Of a stretch of 64,000 nt of DNA, positions 45,201-60,000 are shown in pieces; the first letter of the stretch is position 1; every line of letters starts with the position of its first letter. A model generated the notes under the pieces. It was not told the origin of the DNA. It saw nothing but the letters and a program-made list of their open reading frames with translations, and did not search any database. This stretch comes from Monoplex corrugatus (Eukaryota; Mollusca; Gastropoda; Littorinimorpha; Ranellidae). The position numbers and the translations under genes were made by a program. The stretch is taken from contig JAPXFY010000016.1 of NCBI GenBank assembly GCA_030674185.1, positions 49,107,250 through 49,171,249 on the forward strand. Direction: 5' to 3'.

Positions 45201-48200
45201 TTTCTCTCTTTTCCAGCCACAACACCAAGGAAACAGAATGTATCATTTCAAAGCTCTCAGTTCAAGCAGGAAAATTCAGTGATCCACTCCTTGTCTGGAT
45301 TATCGAGTTCTTAACGCAATCTTGCTCCTGGATTGCGCTCTTACTTTGCTAATCTGCCCTGTGTCAAATAAGACCAAACTTTTCTTGGTTTTGCTTTTAT
45401 CCTGCTGCCTGATTTTTTAATCACTCTGGCATCCGAAAGATGGGAATCAACTAGGATCCTTTCTTGAGGTGCCTGATCCCTCGAAGAATGGATCGGATTT
45501 ACGATTTCATAGCCAAGACCCCAAGTATTCCTCTCGTATTAATCAGGATCATCACCGTGTTAGGGATTGTCTCACCTGTCAACATCACCAGGCTGCTCTG
45601 TCGTGACTTTTGTGGACAATTTCTTGAATATTTAGGCTACTGATGTTTGTTTTGTTCTCGATGTGTAAGATTGGAGGTCTGCTTTTCTTCCTTATTGCCA
45701 CTGTTTTTCCTTGAAAAATTGTTGCCATAAGGTCTGTGTTCTTGTTGCTTGACACATGGCCAGTGTATTTTAGTCTTCTCTTGTTGATGTCTGATTGTAG
45801 TTTTCTGATGATATCAAGTTCTTCCAGGTAGTTTTCTGGTGGTATCAAGTTCTTCCAGGTAGTTTTCTGGTGGTATCAAGTTCTTCCAGGACACTTTCAT
45901 TAGTTCTTCTGTGTGTCCATTTGACACGTAGTAGTCTCCTATAAAAGTTAAAACCACATCTCTCCTGCCTCAGTTCTACTGCAATCAGTTTTTCTCAGAA
46001 TCCAGGCTTCGCAGATATAAATCATGACTGGCCAGATCAAACTTTTTTTTGGGTCTAACTTTCAGGCCATTTGGTATGCCTCTGTCTTTCCAGATATTGT
46101 TAGGTGGACCATTTTTGCTTTGCCATTCCAATTCTTATTTTGATGTCTTTGGAGCAAGTTCCATCATCAGTTTTTACAGAGCCAAGCTAATGAAATCCTT
46201 AACATTTTCGAAAGGAACTTTGTTAATTGTGATGTCATGATTGTTTTTAGTGTCTTTGCCTTTGGTATGTAGCACTTTTGTTTTCTTGGCATTCAAGTTT
46301 AGACCAGCCATTTTGCTTGCTGCATCTACCCTGTATAGAATTCTTTTTATGCTGGTATTTGTCTGTTTACAATGCAGTATCATTGGCATAACGCAGGTTT
46401 GTAAGTTTTTTCCCTTCCGTCGTTATGCCCATGCCTTCAATGTCAGCATCTCTCATGACTTGTTCTGTGTAGATATTAAAGAGATACAGTGAGAGGATAC
46501 AGCCTTGTCCGACTCGCCTGTGGATGTTAAAGAATTCACATTTCTTTTGGTCTTTATATAATGAGGCAATTAATGCAGTGATGTGTTTGGGAAAGCCGAT
46601 TTTGACCATTGTGCTGAACAGGTGGAGATGAATGACGCTGTCAGATGCTTTGCTATAGTCTATGAAGATGACAGAAGTTTCTTTTTCAGTGCTTTTTATT
46701 CTCTGTGTGTTTGTAGCACAAAGAGCATTCAGTTTGGCTTCTATTGGATCTGTAGCCTGCTTGACAGTCAGTTCTTCTATCTTGGGCTTCAGTCTGTTGA
46801 GATTATGAGCAAGATCTGGCTGGCATGGCTCATTAGGGCAGCGGTTCTGTATTTGTTGCAATCTTTGACATTGCCACTCGTGTGAAGTATCACAAATTCT
46901 TGAAGTTTCCAATCTATTGGCCACTGATTGGTATTCCAAATTTTACAGCAAAGATGGTGTATTGCTTTTAGACCTTCTTTTCTGCCATATTTTAACAGTT
47001 CTCCTGGAATGTTATCAATTGCTGCAGATTTTCTTGGTTTTTAACTGCTTTGTGGATACTTCAGTTTCACTGAAAAGTGGTTCTGGTTCTGATTCGGTAC
47101 AATTCAGCATTTCAGGTCAGGGCATAGAGTGTCTTGAGGGCTATTGTTGCTAAAAAAAAGGATGCTCCATATTTATTCGATCTGTTCATAATAATGCTGT
47201 GGTTCAGTGAGTGTGGTGCCTTCCTTGCTGTTGATGCACTCATTTCTGGGTTGGAATTTAGTGGATTGAACTTTCTTTATCTGTTGGAGTAGATCCCTGA
47301 ATCTTCTGCATTCATTATGCGCATTTTATCTTTGCACATTCTTCCTCCAAACAATTTTTCTTATCTCTTCTAATGTTGCTCTTGATTTCTCTTTCGAGTT
47401 TTTGTATTCTTCTTTTCTTCTAGATCTGTGAGCTTGGCTTTTCTGTTTGACTAGATCCATAACTTCCTTGCTAATGTAGGGTTTAGTTGGTTTTCTTTTT
47501 TTTTTTTTCCCTGCCTAACTTTTCTTCTGCTACTTCAGTGTAGGTCTTCTTCATATCTACCCAAATTTCTTCTGGATACTGGTTGTTTAATGTCCAGTTC
47601 TGGATTAGAGCCTCAAACTTCAAAGCAATCGTTGACTTTGATCTCAGAATCAGGTGCAATGTCTTGATTTTTCAATTTCTCTATATCAGACTTCGGGACC
47701 TGCATGACTTTGTTTTGTTTTTAAACTTTGTGTTGAATTTTTGGTGTGACTAGGTGGTGATTGTTGTCACAATCGGCTCCTGATTTTGTTTTCGAGCTTA
47801 GGACAGTAGTTCTCTATGTCCTGTCTATCATGATGTAATCTCTCTGATGTTCTGATTTTTATTTTGTTTTCGTTGTATGTATTTTCGAGTTCCAGGTATT
47901 TTGTCTGTGATAGTACTGTTTAGCCCTTAGACACCCATACCCTATCTACCAACTACAAAAATGTAACCATTTGACTCCCCCACCCATTACACCTGCTTCC
48001 TGTTGGAAGCTAGTGGGTAGGGTGATGGAGTCAAAGGATTGTTTTTGCTTTGCTGGAATGTTTGACAATGCAGGATGCTGGTAGATAGGGTACGGGAGTC
48101 AAAGGGTTGAAGAGGGTGTTTGTGATATTCAATTCATTGGCCCAGCAGAAAGATGCTAACGTATCCTCTTTCATTGCGTTTTCCCAGCCCATAAGGTTCT

Positions 48201-51200
48201 ATTCCACTCTGTCTGTCCTCACTTTCGCCCACAAGAAGATCATTAATAAAGAAGATTAGAAAAAGACAAGCAACATTTTATAGGACATTTTATGGAAAAG
48301 ACAAGCAGCATTATAGGACATTTTATGAGGAAAGGGGAATTAGAACACCTGGTCACAACAGGAAAGTGGGAGGGAAAAGAACACCCAGGGAGAAAATATT
48401 GGACAGACTTGCAGGGTGGCTGAAGACAGAGAAGGTGGGAGATGTACTTGCAGTGACAGGGGACTGATTTGTGTGGAGGGCCATGATCGCCAACGCCATG
48501 CGGCATGGCACATGACAATAAGTGCCATAACACTTAGTTTAATTCAGTTTCACCCTTCCATTTCCCATTTCCCAATACTTCCCATTCTGTCTTTACATCC
48601 GGGCACTTTCAGCGTATTGATCAAAAAGATAATGTTGGACCACTCACTGTGTTTTTCCTTGTTACATTTAATGAGCAGCTGTGTGTTGCATCAGTTTTAG
48701 CATAGTGATGTGTGTTGTAGAAGCAAGAGGCAGTAACCTTGCGGGTAGTGATCAATAAATGTAAAATTCATTTGCTTGGATTGCCAGCCTTGGGACAGCC
48801 TGTTTGGCGTGGTTCTGAATGGGAACTGATCCAGTATAAAAATGTGCAGATTTGTTGGTGTTGAGTGGTCACATTTGCTAATGGAGTTTTCTTGTAGTTT
48901 GTTGCAACTGCTGACATTGGTTTTGAAGCACTGGCAATCAATGTCAGTCTGTCATCCTGCTAGTGTGAAGGGATTTTATATCAGGTTGATGCTGTGGTGT
49001 TGATTTGTGATCTATTTATAGCAAAAAAAAATGGTTGCCTTTTTCATAACTCTGAGCAGTCCATTTGATTTTATGGAAGCTGGTCCTGGCTTTGGAAGAA
49101 ATAACACAGTCATTGAACTTTATTCAGTTCATACCATGTTTGTAATATGGAAAAGAGATCAGTTTTATTTTGATGTCGCACTAAAGATTTATAATTAGTA
49201 AGTGTTAGTATGCTGTTTTGCACTCAAGATGAAGATTATAGAAGTAGTAGTACAGTGTTCTTTTTGTTAAGAAAATAAGTGTATAATGATTTTCATTACA
49301 AAATAAATGGTGATAAATATATTGAACATATGTTAAAGAGACAGAGGGAGAGAGAGAGAGAGAGAGACCTATACAAATGTTGTTCTGTTGTAATACTTCA
49401 GAAGACTAGTTCAAAAGTTGTACTATTTTTTGCCCTTGTAAAGTAGGTTCCTTTCTCTTTAATTTCAGACATTACATCTTCTGATCTTGTACCACATACA
49501 TAGAAGATCATGAATAATAATTTTTCATGAAAATAGTATGTGCAACAGAGGTACTGCTTAACTGTTATGTCCAAATATTTTGATTTTTTTATGTCATGAG
49601 AATTGTGCAGTGTCTATTAGTTTATTAGTATTATGACTAAATCATAACTACTATTCCTTGATTAATAATCAGTGCTATTAATTGAATTTTTACATGGAGG
49701 GAAAAAGAAGGAAGTACAGACTGTAGGAGTGTAGCACAGGCTTAACATTTTGACTCCCTCACACTACCAGCTTCCAGGACTGTCAGCCATGATGCCAACA
49801 CAAAAGGTTATTACAGATGGTGGTTAGAGTGAGGGAGTAAAAGGATCATGTAACTTTGTAATATCAGGAGAAAAAAAGAGGTCTTTGTTAATGGAAAAAA
49901 ACAAAAAAACAAACTGCAACATACAGTTTTCACAACCATCGCTCTTTTGAGTACAAAAAGGGGAAAGAAGAAAAAAGAACCAAAAAAAACTACAATGTTT
50001 GAGGAAAGTAAGGCCACCAATCTCTTATTCAGTAACAGAATAAACTGTGCAGTGATTAACAGAAGTTTGTCATAGTTTTCTAATCTAGCACCATTCTGAT
50101 AGAAGAGAGTGAGTTTGGTGATTTGTTTGTTTTTTTGCTTTTGTTTTTGAATTAAAACAGAATGTTGTAGATTGATATAGGCATTTTTCTTTGTTGCTCA
50201 TTCTTTTGCACTCCATAACAAGTCTGTTTCTCATTCTTTTGCACTCCATAACAAGTCTCTCTCTTTCTCTCTCCCTCCCCCTCTCTCTCACCCTCTCCCT
50301 CTCCCTCCCTCCCCACACACACACACAAAAGAAATTTTCACAGAGAAAGAGAGAGAAAGTGAGAAAGAATCTTTCTTTTTATGACAACATACCTATCCTA
50401 ATTGTGACTCCTTTTCTTATGTGCTTATGTACTTATCTGTCAATGTGTTTGAAGATTTGATGTTTACATTGTTTGACAGTCTTGGAATAAAACTTAGGAG
50501 TGGGCAGGGTTATAAAGAAATTATTTTTTAAATTATTATCTGAAGGGATTAAAAAGTTAAATATTGTATTGCCTTTGGTGGACATTAGGCACCAATGGGT
50601 TATACACACACACACTCTCTGAACTTTAATTTAAGAAACGTTTCTGTTGTGGAACAAGAAAAAAGAGAAAACTAGAAACTACAGAGAATGAGTAGAAGGA
50701 ATATATTATTTGCTAACCCTCAATCTCCATCAGGTTAGTCATTGAGTAAAGAGCTGTCACAATTATAAATTCTAATATGAAATCATTTTTATGTTGACAG
50801 GCCCAAAAAGCGCAACGAAGCAATGGTGCGGAACCCAGCCAAGTTGTCCTATAGTAAGGGCGACTCAACACCTAGTCTGCTTCCACCTCCCATTCACTTT
50901 GGAAAGCATTTCCGAGAAACAGTCATTCCCTTTCAGCTGCCTCATGACATCTGGTGGCTGTACACCCATGACATGGTGAGTTGCTTGAATCATGCTCATG
51001 TACATTTTCTGTTATCAGCAGTTTCTAATTTGAGGCTTGATGATGACATTTATACAATATTGACTTGGTTTGCATCCTCTAAAGTGCAAATTACACATGC
51101 TTTGAGGATGTAAATTTGGACATGGATAGTATGTACCCACATTTGGTAATCTGCATTTGGGTTAGTTTACATGCCAGGCTCGCGTGTACCAGAGGTCAGA

Positions 51201-54200
51201 AAAATTGTGTGGTCTCTATAGAGTTAGAGTTGATAGGATTTGCAAGTTCACGCAGTTGAATCTGCTGTGAGCTTTTCTGCAGTTTTACGTGGATTGGGTT
51301 GAATTGTGCCAGTGTGCACTGGTGTTAATGAATAGAAACGAACAAAAAAGTCATCCATAGTTTACTAGTTAATTAGATTTTACTGTGTGCAAACTCTGCT
51401 GTGTTAGCAAAGCCATTGTGTCCTTCAACATGATCATTACATAATGCAGTAATGTAATTTTTGAAGGAAATCAGTTTATTTGTTTTTCCTGAAGATCATT
51501 TACTGTATTCTTACAGTCAGTGTCGGGCTTTACAGTTGTTTGGAAAAAAAAAAGTGTTTGTGCATGTTCTTGTTTCTCTTTCACACACATTTACTGGAGT
51601 ACTATGAATGCTTGACAGAACTAAAGCCAGTAAAGGATTGGTCTAAACAACACATTTATTGAGAATTACACATTAATGCTTTTAGTTTCTTGGATTAATT
51701 TTGTGTTTAACAAATGAATATGGAGACTTAAAAAAAAATTGTAAGCAGTGTCCTCAGTCAGTCCATCGTTCACATGTGAAAATTGGTTGGTTTTATTGTT
51801 ACTGCGCACTGGAGTTGACATACTAGAGTTGACATACAGAAATAATGATGACGTACAGCAACATGTAGCATTGACAACTCGGATGATGAAAAAATGAAAA
51901 ACAAGGTGGAGATATTGATGTTAAGATGCCATTGACCTATAGAAAATTGCAGACATGATATATATTTGAAAAAGACCCTGTTGTGAAGCCAGATGTCTGG
52001 AAGGACAGGGAGCAGCTTCTTAACATGTTTCACATGGGAAAAGAAAGGTAGTGCTATGCCCAAAGTACACATAACAGCCACTTGCTGGTGCTTATGTAGG
52101 ACCCTAACGCTGAGCCAAGGGACATCAGGTATCTACTTCGTCTACGGTGGTTAGAAAAAAAAAATTAAACTAAATGCTTCATAAGAAAAAATTTAACATG
52201 CATATTCATTCAATCAGAATGTAATATACAAATCATTCAAGAGAGAGAAGTCTTGCCCCTCGTGCACAAATCATTCTACAAGGAATATTCTGCCAATAAA
52301 CAATATTCACCAACAAACACTTTTCCATTTCATCAACATAAACTGTTATGGCAACTTATCTCGAATAGATTCCATAATATATCGTTACCTGGCTAGAAAA
52401 CAACAACAGTGAAAAGGGGTTTTCTTTTTCAAAATATGGGAAGAACTTTCTCTTCACCTTGACGCAGAAATTATTCAATCTTTCGACTCTGGGAATAATA
52501 TATGATTTTTGAAAGAAAAAAAGAAAAATCACCAAACACATGCACACACACGCACACACACACACACACATACACAAGAATACAAATAATGCTCAAAAGT
52601 ATGTAAAAATGCAGGTTTCATGGAAAGAAAATCAATGGAGAATACAGTATTTTTTTGGTGGTATCAGAACGTGTGATAATTCGCAATCAGAGAACTAAGA
52701 ATTTTAAGAAGCAGTGTACTTGGTAGGATGTTAACCGCGTCAGGATAATCAGAATTATTTGGGTCGTTGTAGAGTTGATCCACATCATCGCCTTTATTTC
52801 CTGCTTTGTGTTGTCATTGCGTTTGTTGCAATTTTGTCGCAGGTCACAAAAAAAAATCTAGTCACGTCTTTTGCAGTGTTCCTTTTGGTAGCCATTGTTG
52901 ACTCACTCAGCAACTTTTTGCTCTGTGGAAGAGGGGGATGGGTGTTATCAAAATTGAACCAAAACTTCCTGAGAAACAGCTGCACTCTTCAAGGCAGCCG
53001 TTTGCAAGGAAGTGAATGTAAGCATGTTACCAGCTAAACTATTAATTATGTGATTACCCGAAACTGGTGGGTCTGGTCCAACAGCAGTCTCACTGCGAAC
53101 ACCAAAATGCAGGTGTTCAGAGCATGTGTGTTGAGCACACTTCTCTACTCAAGTGAAGCCTGGACCACATACGCCAGCCAAGAAAAGAGGCTCAACATTT
53201 TCCATCTCCGCTGCTTGCGACGCATCCTCGGCATCCAATGGCAAAACAAGGTGACCAACACAGAGGTCCTCCGTCATGCGGGCCTACAGACCATCTTTGC
53301 CCTTCTAAGCCAACGCCGAGGATGGACGCATACCAAAAGACGTTCTCTACGGCGAACTGGCAAACCGGAAGCGAACTCCAGGACGCCCACAGCTACGCTT
53401 TGTAGACGTATGCAAAAGGGACCTTAGAAGCTCAGGGATTGACCCAGGCTCTTGGGAGACTGGCGGAAGACAGGGCAGCGTGGCGGACAGCCGTTCAGCA
53501 AGGCGTTGTGAATGCGGAGAGGAGGAGAGCAGAAAGCGCAGATGAGAAAAGGGCTCTTCGAAAGCAATGTTCCAGAAACCAGACAATAGCGACTCAATTT
53601 GTATGTGGCAGATGTGACAGAGATTGCCACTCAAGAATCGGCCTGCACAGCCGCAGCAGAAAGTGCACGTCATGACCACAACGCCTTCTGGTGCAGACTA
53701 TCATCTCCTGAGATGTAAAGAGGCCGACAACAACCCGAAACTGTGTATATATCTATGGTCAGGAATGAAAAGCTCAAAGTTCGCAGAATAATCTCGGTTT
53801 CAAACATCTAAAACAACTCAATTTTTAATTCAACATCTACAGACAGTTGTATAAAGAAGTATGTTCTGCTATATCGGATGCTCCAAAGTGGGCCTTGGGC
53901 CTTGGAAAGCGCTGTCCATCTAACCCAAGTTAGGCCAGCTGGCAACAATGAAGACTCGGAAACTTGCGGAACCACTACACACCCGCACATCATGCACGTG
54001 TGACATGCTGTCCAGCATGATGAAATTTAATATTAAGATTAGAGCTCCAGATGTGTTTGTTATACCGTTTTAATGAACGTTACAGTTGTATTTATGTTAA
54101 ATTTGTATTTGCTTCTTGTTATTTATCGCATATTTGTTGTGTTTGATCACTTGTCCTGTTTAAAGTTTTTGTTTTTGTTTGAACTAGCTCTCCAAGAAGG

Positions 54201-56965
54201 AAGCACCCAGACCCAAGTTTAAGAAAATACGAAACAGTAAGTATACCGATTGTACTTTTTACGTCTTTTTAAAATCATATTCATGCGATGTGAACATTTG
54301 AAAGCAGTCGATGTACTGTTTGTAATTTTTATTTCACTGTTAAAATTATATTTGTGTGATGTGAAAATTCAAAACATTCTACTGATTGTACATTTTTATG
54401 TCACCTTTTAAATCGTATGTGTAATGTGCTGCCTATTCACACAATCACATATGCACATGCTTATGCATGCACACACTATGTGTAGAAGTCAGAGAGTCTG
54501 AGATTCATTCAGGTTTAGATCTAAGCTTGTGTTTCTGATCAAGATGAAAGTTGAGGGAATTGGGCAGGTTGAACAAAACTATAAAACTGTGGTGATTATT
54601 TATATGTAAATATTAATTTTATGTCAGTAGGGCTTTGCATCAATATATGTTTCACTTTTTATTTTAGTTAATCTTTTTTTTTTTTTTAAATTGTTTTTAT
54701 TTTTGAGGGGTTACACGCCATTCCATTTTTGGTGTTACCTGCCTTTTTGTGATTTTTGTTGTTTTGTTTTTGCTTTTATTTATGAATATTTAAGTTTTAA
54801 CTTTTGATTTGTTTCACAGTACACGCGCTGCTGTCAGTAATACTAACAGATATTACTAGGTACCGGCAGCCAAAAATTGAACTTCTGAAAAGGTTAACAC
54901 TTATATTTCTGAAAAGTACAAGAAAAAATAAGCACAATGCAAAAAAAAAAGCAAGTCTCTAACTCTATTAGGTCCAGAGATAACACACTTTGAAAACGGC
55001 AGTTTACATAGGTTTTCGCCAATTGTGAAATGTAGCAAGTTTGCAGGAAGCTAAATTTTCCAGAAGTCCTCGGACAGAGAATGTCATTCCTGATTTTAAT
55101 TCTTAACAAATAAACTACATAAAAAAGCAAGCATACAAGCAGATTTGTTCATACATTTACACAGCAGTGCTGCAAACTTCATAAATATACCATTTTGTCA
55201 ATGTTCGAAATTGCATGACAAGCCATTTTTGCACCCCCATTACACAAAAATAAGAAGACAGAATTGGCTAGAGTTCACTTTTTCTCAGAAACAATGTTAT
55301 TGTATGAAACTTAAATTTTTGGGGGCAGCGTAAAGTGACAGTCATGAGTTATACGGCTCCAAAAATGGCAAAATATCTCATTTGAACAATGGAAAAAGCA
55401 CGGTTCACGTACCAGACCAAATGAAAACGCACATATTTCGCTTATTTTTTGATGGATTTCCTTGAAATTTTGCATGTGAATCAAATAGACAGAAAGCTAC
55501 CAGTAAATTATTTTCAAGCTTATTTATATTCAAGATATAAGATATTTTGTATGCATTTGCACCCAAATAATGTGAGGGCCCATGTGTCGGGCCAACTTAA
55601 AACAGACATAACTCACATTATGTCTTGATGGAATCTCCTGAATCAAATAAAAGCTACAGCTTCACTCTTCACAGGCAAATGTTGCTAATATACGAGATTT
55701 TAAGATTTTGTATGCATGTACCGATTTAGTCTGAAACAATGTGATCCACAGCTGACTTTGTATCATACTAGCACAGAAAGACATCCTTCTCAATAACATA
55801 ATGAAAAATGTGTAACAGCAGAAGATACATGCCTGGCAATGCAGTATATGTAGCAATGCCATGCGAACCGAAACGCGACATCAAATTTGTGGTACCAAAA
55901 ACTGGGCAAAAACGGGGGCCGGCTGCAAAACTGGGGGGTCTTCAGTTCAATCAAGTATTATTGCCTCTTTAATCGGTGTTTCATCCTGATTTTTTTTCTT
56001 ATATGAATCAGAAATGAATAAAGATTTGAATGATTGCCATTTTATGTACTTACAGCGAAAATGGAATTAGTTATTTGATGAGAAAGTCGAAAATCCGCGT
56101 TTCGGGCGTAATCGCGGATATGGTATGCGTTTAGAATCGAAGTTTGTCTGGGGTGCTTCACTATTTCGGTCGGTACGGCTATATTTGTGAACCAATCACA
56201 TTGTAATTTTGCAACCAATGAGAATCAGTGTAACAAAATGATATATCCAGACGAGAGCTATGTTTGCCAGTTTCGAACCGAGATCGACGCTTCCAAAGTT
56301 TTGCTTTTTTTCATCGGAAAAGTTTGCAGGCAAGTCGCCATTTTTGGAACTTCTTGTCGGCGGGATTCGATTTTGCATACTTTTTTCTATGTGCATGTGT
56401 AATATGAAATCAATTTGATGTAAAATATGGCCGTACGCCAACTTTTTACATGAGGATCTGTTCCAGATCAGTAGCAAAACAACGTTGGAATGTGCCGACG
56501 CCATAGGCCTACTACCGGCGCAACAGAACGCTGTGCAAGTTTCAGCTCGGCAAGTTTTACGTTGTCGGACAAAGACTAGATCTAGCAATCAACAGATCAA
56601 GTTCTGTTTTATCTGTGACATTGTATTTTTGAAGAAAAGGACAACTGCGTTTGAACTCAATTCGGAGTTGTCAGCCGAAGCTATGTTCGTCAACCATTTT
56701 CTCCCTGAGATCATGCTATTTGCATGTCGCAGTGTAGATCTGCTCACCCCACGATGGGCGAGCTTACTACTAAAAATACTATGTGCTCGACGTGCTTCGC
56801 CGAGCCCTGGAAAATGGGTTTGCCCAAACAGAGGGGTGCGCATACCCGCCTCCCCAACTCTCTCTCTCTCTCTCTCAAGTAAATGAATGAATGAATAAGT
56901 CTAAATATTTTTTTTTTCAAATCAACAAACAATTATGTACAAGCTATTGTACTTTCCTTGACATG

Positions 56966-57029
<64 letters not shown>

Positions 57030-60000
57030 AGAACAAGAAATGAATAAATAAGTAAATAGGCCACAATACATTCATATCCAAGTTGTTAACAGGCATGATC
57101 CTCTCTCTTTCTCTCCATCTCTCTCTCTCTCTGACAACACACACTCTCTCTCTCTCTCTGACAACACGCACACACACTAACACACACACAGAGATTTAGA
57201 ATGTCACAAAACAAAATTTTCTGTTCATTGTTATAATATTCTTCATTTAGGTTTTGAAACTGAATAGAAGGCTATGAGTTGTATTATTTGTAAAGTAGGC
57301 CATCCATTAGCTTATGTAGTTGTTTCAATTTGTAGTCAATATCTGAAAAGGATAGGCCCATTGTCATTAATTTGTTTTAAATGGAAGATTGCATCTTATT
57401 TAATAGTAGCCTGTTGTTATTGATTTGTATTAAAGGGCAAGAGTACACCGGAAATACTTAGCAGGATTGCTCTGCTTTGGTGGATTTTTACAAGTAATAT
57501 GCTAAAAATCAAAGTCGCGAGTTTGGGCTTAAGGTAGCAGGTACAGTGGGGGAGATGAGAAATTTGACTTTTTGGAATTACTACTTCCTATATTTTTTTT
57601 AACACAGAAAAATCATTTCTACACTATATCCTCAAAGCATTTTGCTGAAAAACAAACAGATTTGCTTCAGGAATTTTTTTAGTAAGGCTGGGGTGACCCA
57701 AAAATCTCCTGAAAATCAAAATGTCGGACGAAAAATTCATTTTTGTTCAATAACACTTTTACTTGAAATAATGCGTCTGCTAGCTTTAAGGGAGGTAATC
57801 ACACTTAATCACAATTACTCTCTAGCAGTTGCTTCGCCTTTGCAAATGGCTGTCTCCATGTGTGGTGTGTTTTTTTGTCACTGACAAGTGTTCTAAGCTT
57901 GATTAGTGTGCTGTGGTGCTTCATCATGTCTTCAGATCCAAAAAGAAGAGGTGAGAGGCGTAAGAAGAGGAAACCTCCTGAAAACAGGCATGTTCAGGCA
58001 AAAAAGATGCTGAAAATGCTAGTTCTAGTTCTTTTTCTGTTGATAATGGTCCAACAGCATCAACATCGTCTCACAATTTACCTGTTGATGCAACAAAAGA
58101 TCAGTCCCAAAGTGCTGCCACGCCCACTTCACGTTCTGAAAGAAAACTGTCTGGAGTTTACAGGCTATTTTATGAATCTGAGAGTGACAGTGAAACTAAA
58201 GCCTCTGATTACATTTCTGAAGATGAATCAAATCTCTCTTCACATCCACATGGGCACAGAATAATTGATATCAAACTGTTAGGTCAGAACATTTCATCCC
58301 AGTTGGTGTGCAGTTTGTGTCACAGTACTGTTTCTCTGACTGAAATCAAAAGGGAAGGATTAGCCAGTGAATTAGCCTTTCAATGTACCAACAATAAGTG
58401 TAGTGGGGGTGAATCTTTTCCTTCTTGTGCTAAAATTCGAACTGCCACAAATCTCACAACAAATTCAATCAACAGAAGAGCTACGTTTGCGATGCGATGC
58501 ATTGGATGTGGTTACAGTGATCTCAGAACATTCTGCGGCATTATGGACCTACCACCCCCTGCTGCCAAGAGTACCCATCAGTGTATAATGAAAACTCTAG
58601 AAAAAGTTTCAAGAGAAACAATGGAAGAGAGCATGAAAAATGCAGGAAAACAAGAATTTGATCTTGCAGAGGAACTAGAAAATGACCCAAACAGAAACAT
58701 AGATGTAAGCTGTGATTGGAACATGGATGACGAGGGGTCACTCATCCAAGATAGGTGCTGCAAGTGTAATTGGGTGTGCAACTGGAAAGGTGTTAGGCAT
58801 AGGTACAAAGTCAAAAGTGTGCAAATCATGTGAGCTGTATGCTAAGGTTGATAAAAACACGGTCAGGTATCAGAAATGGCAAGCTAGTCACGCCGAAGAA
58901 TGCACCAAAAACCACACAGGCTCATCAGGATCAATGGAGAAAGAAATAATCAAAGAAATATTTTGTTCTTCAGTGGAAAATCATAATCTCAGATATACAA
59001 GGTACATTGGGGATGGGGATACAAATTCTTTTAAATGTATACATGATGCAAAACCTTATGGCCAACAACTCGACATAGAGAAAATAGAATGTGTAGGACA
59101 TATTCAGAAAAGAATGGGCACAAGGCTGTGGCAGTTGAAAAGAAACCTGGGGGATAGGAAATTAGCAGATGGCAAAACAATTGGTGGGCAACATAGATTA
59201 ACAAAAGACAAAATAGACGTCATACAGACTCATTATGGAAATGCTATCAGGGGAAACAAAAACAATCTAGACGAGATGAGAAAAGCTGTCTGGGCCATTT
59301 TTTTTCACTATAACTCTACTGACGCAGAACCTACACATCATTTCTGCAAGGAATCATGGTGCCCCTACAGAAAGGCAATAGCTTCAGGCACAGCTGACAA
59401 TTACACCCATAGCTCCAGTTTGCCAAAGGCAGTATTAGAGCAAATCAAACCTGTGTTCAAAGATTTGGCTAACACACAGCTGTTGAGGAAGTGTGTTGAC
59501 GGCTACACCCAAAACGCTAATGAGGCTTGAATGGAGTAATCTGGAGGTATTGCCCCAAAACAGGAAATCATGGACTGGTTACTGCCAACATTGCAGTGGG
59601 TATTGCTGTTGGAGTTTTCAATGATGGTGCATCTGCTTTGGGAGTCATTATGCATAAGTTAGACTTGTGTGTAGGTCAGTTCACCAAAGACTTTCTCATG
59701 CTCAAGGATGCTATGCGCATTCAAAATGCACAAAGACAGTCAAAACTTGCAACACATGAAGAACGCAGGGCAAGGAGGCGAAGTAGACTACAACTGGAAG
59801 ATGCACAGGAAGAAGCAGAAGGATTTCCATACCTGGCAGGGGGTCATTAATGGGAAACAGGTAGGAGCATGTACTGTGTTCTGCGTGTTTTGGCGTTTGT
59901 CAACGTTTGTCAAAATTGACCTTTTTTTTGTCGTTTTGCGTTCCTAGTGCGTACAAATATTAACCAATCTGCATGAATTTTGGCACAAAGCTTTATCATA

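Larger units (their letters stand above)
37381..50800. other. 13.4-kb ASH1L intron loaded with transposon relics
   Basis: Left to right: a TTAA element (37623-39537) inside repeat copy B; unique DNA; a palindromic repeat (41993-42184); a piggyBac ruin (42620-43440); an inverted LINE (45570-47900); a palindromic repeat (47920-48110); a LINE 3' end (48240-48520); a palindromic repeat (49742-49846); GA/CT-rich tracts (49332-49370, 50248-50330). No host exon recognised. Confidence 0.75.

Noticed and set aside
56485..56886. 133-codon plus-strand ORF
   Set aside because: No recognisable domain, runs into a CT microsatellite, and lies in an ASH1L intron; probably chance.
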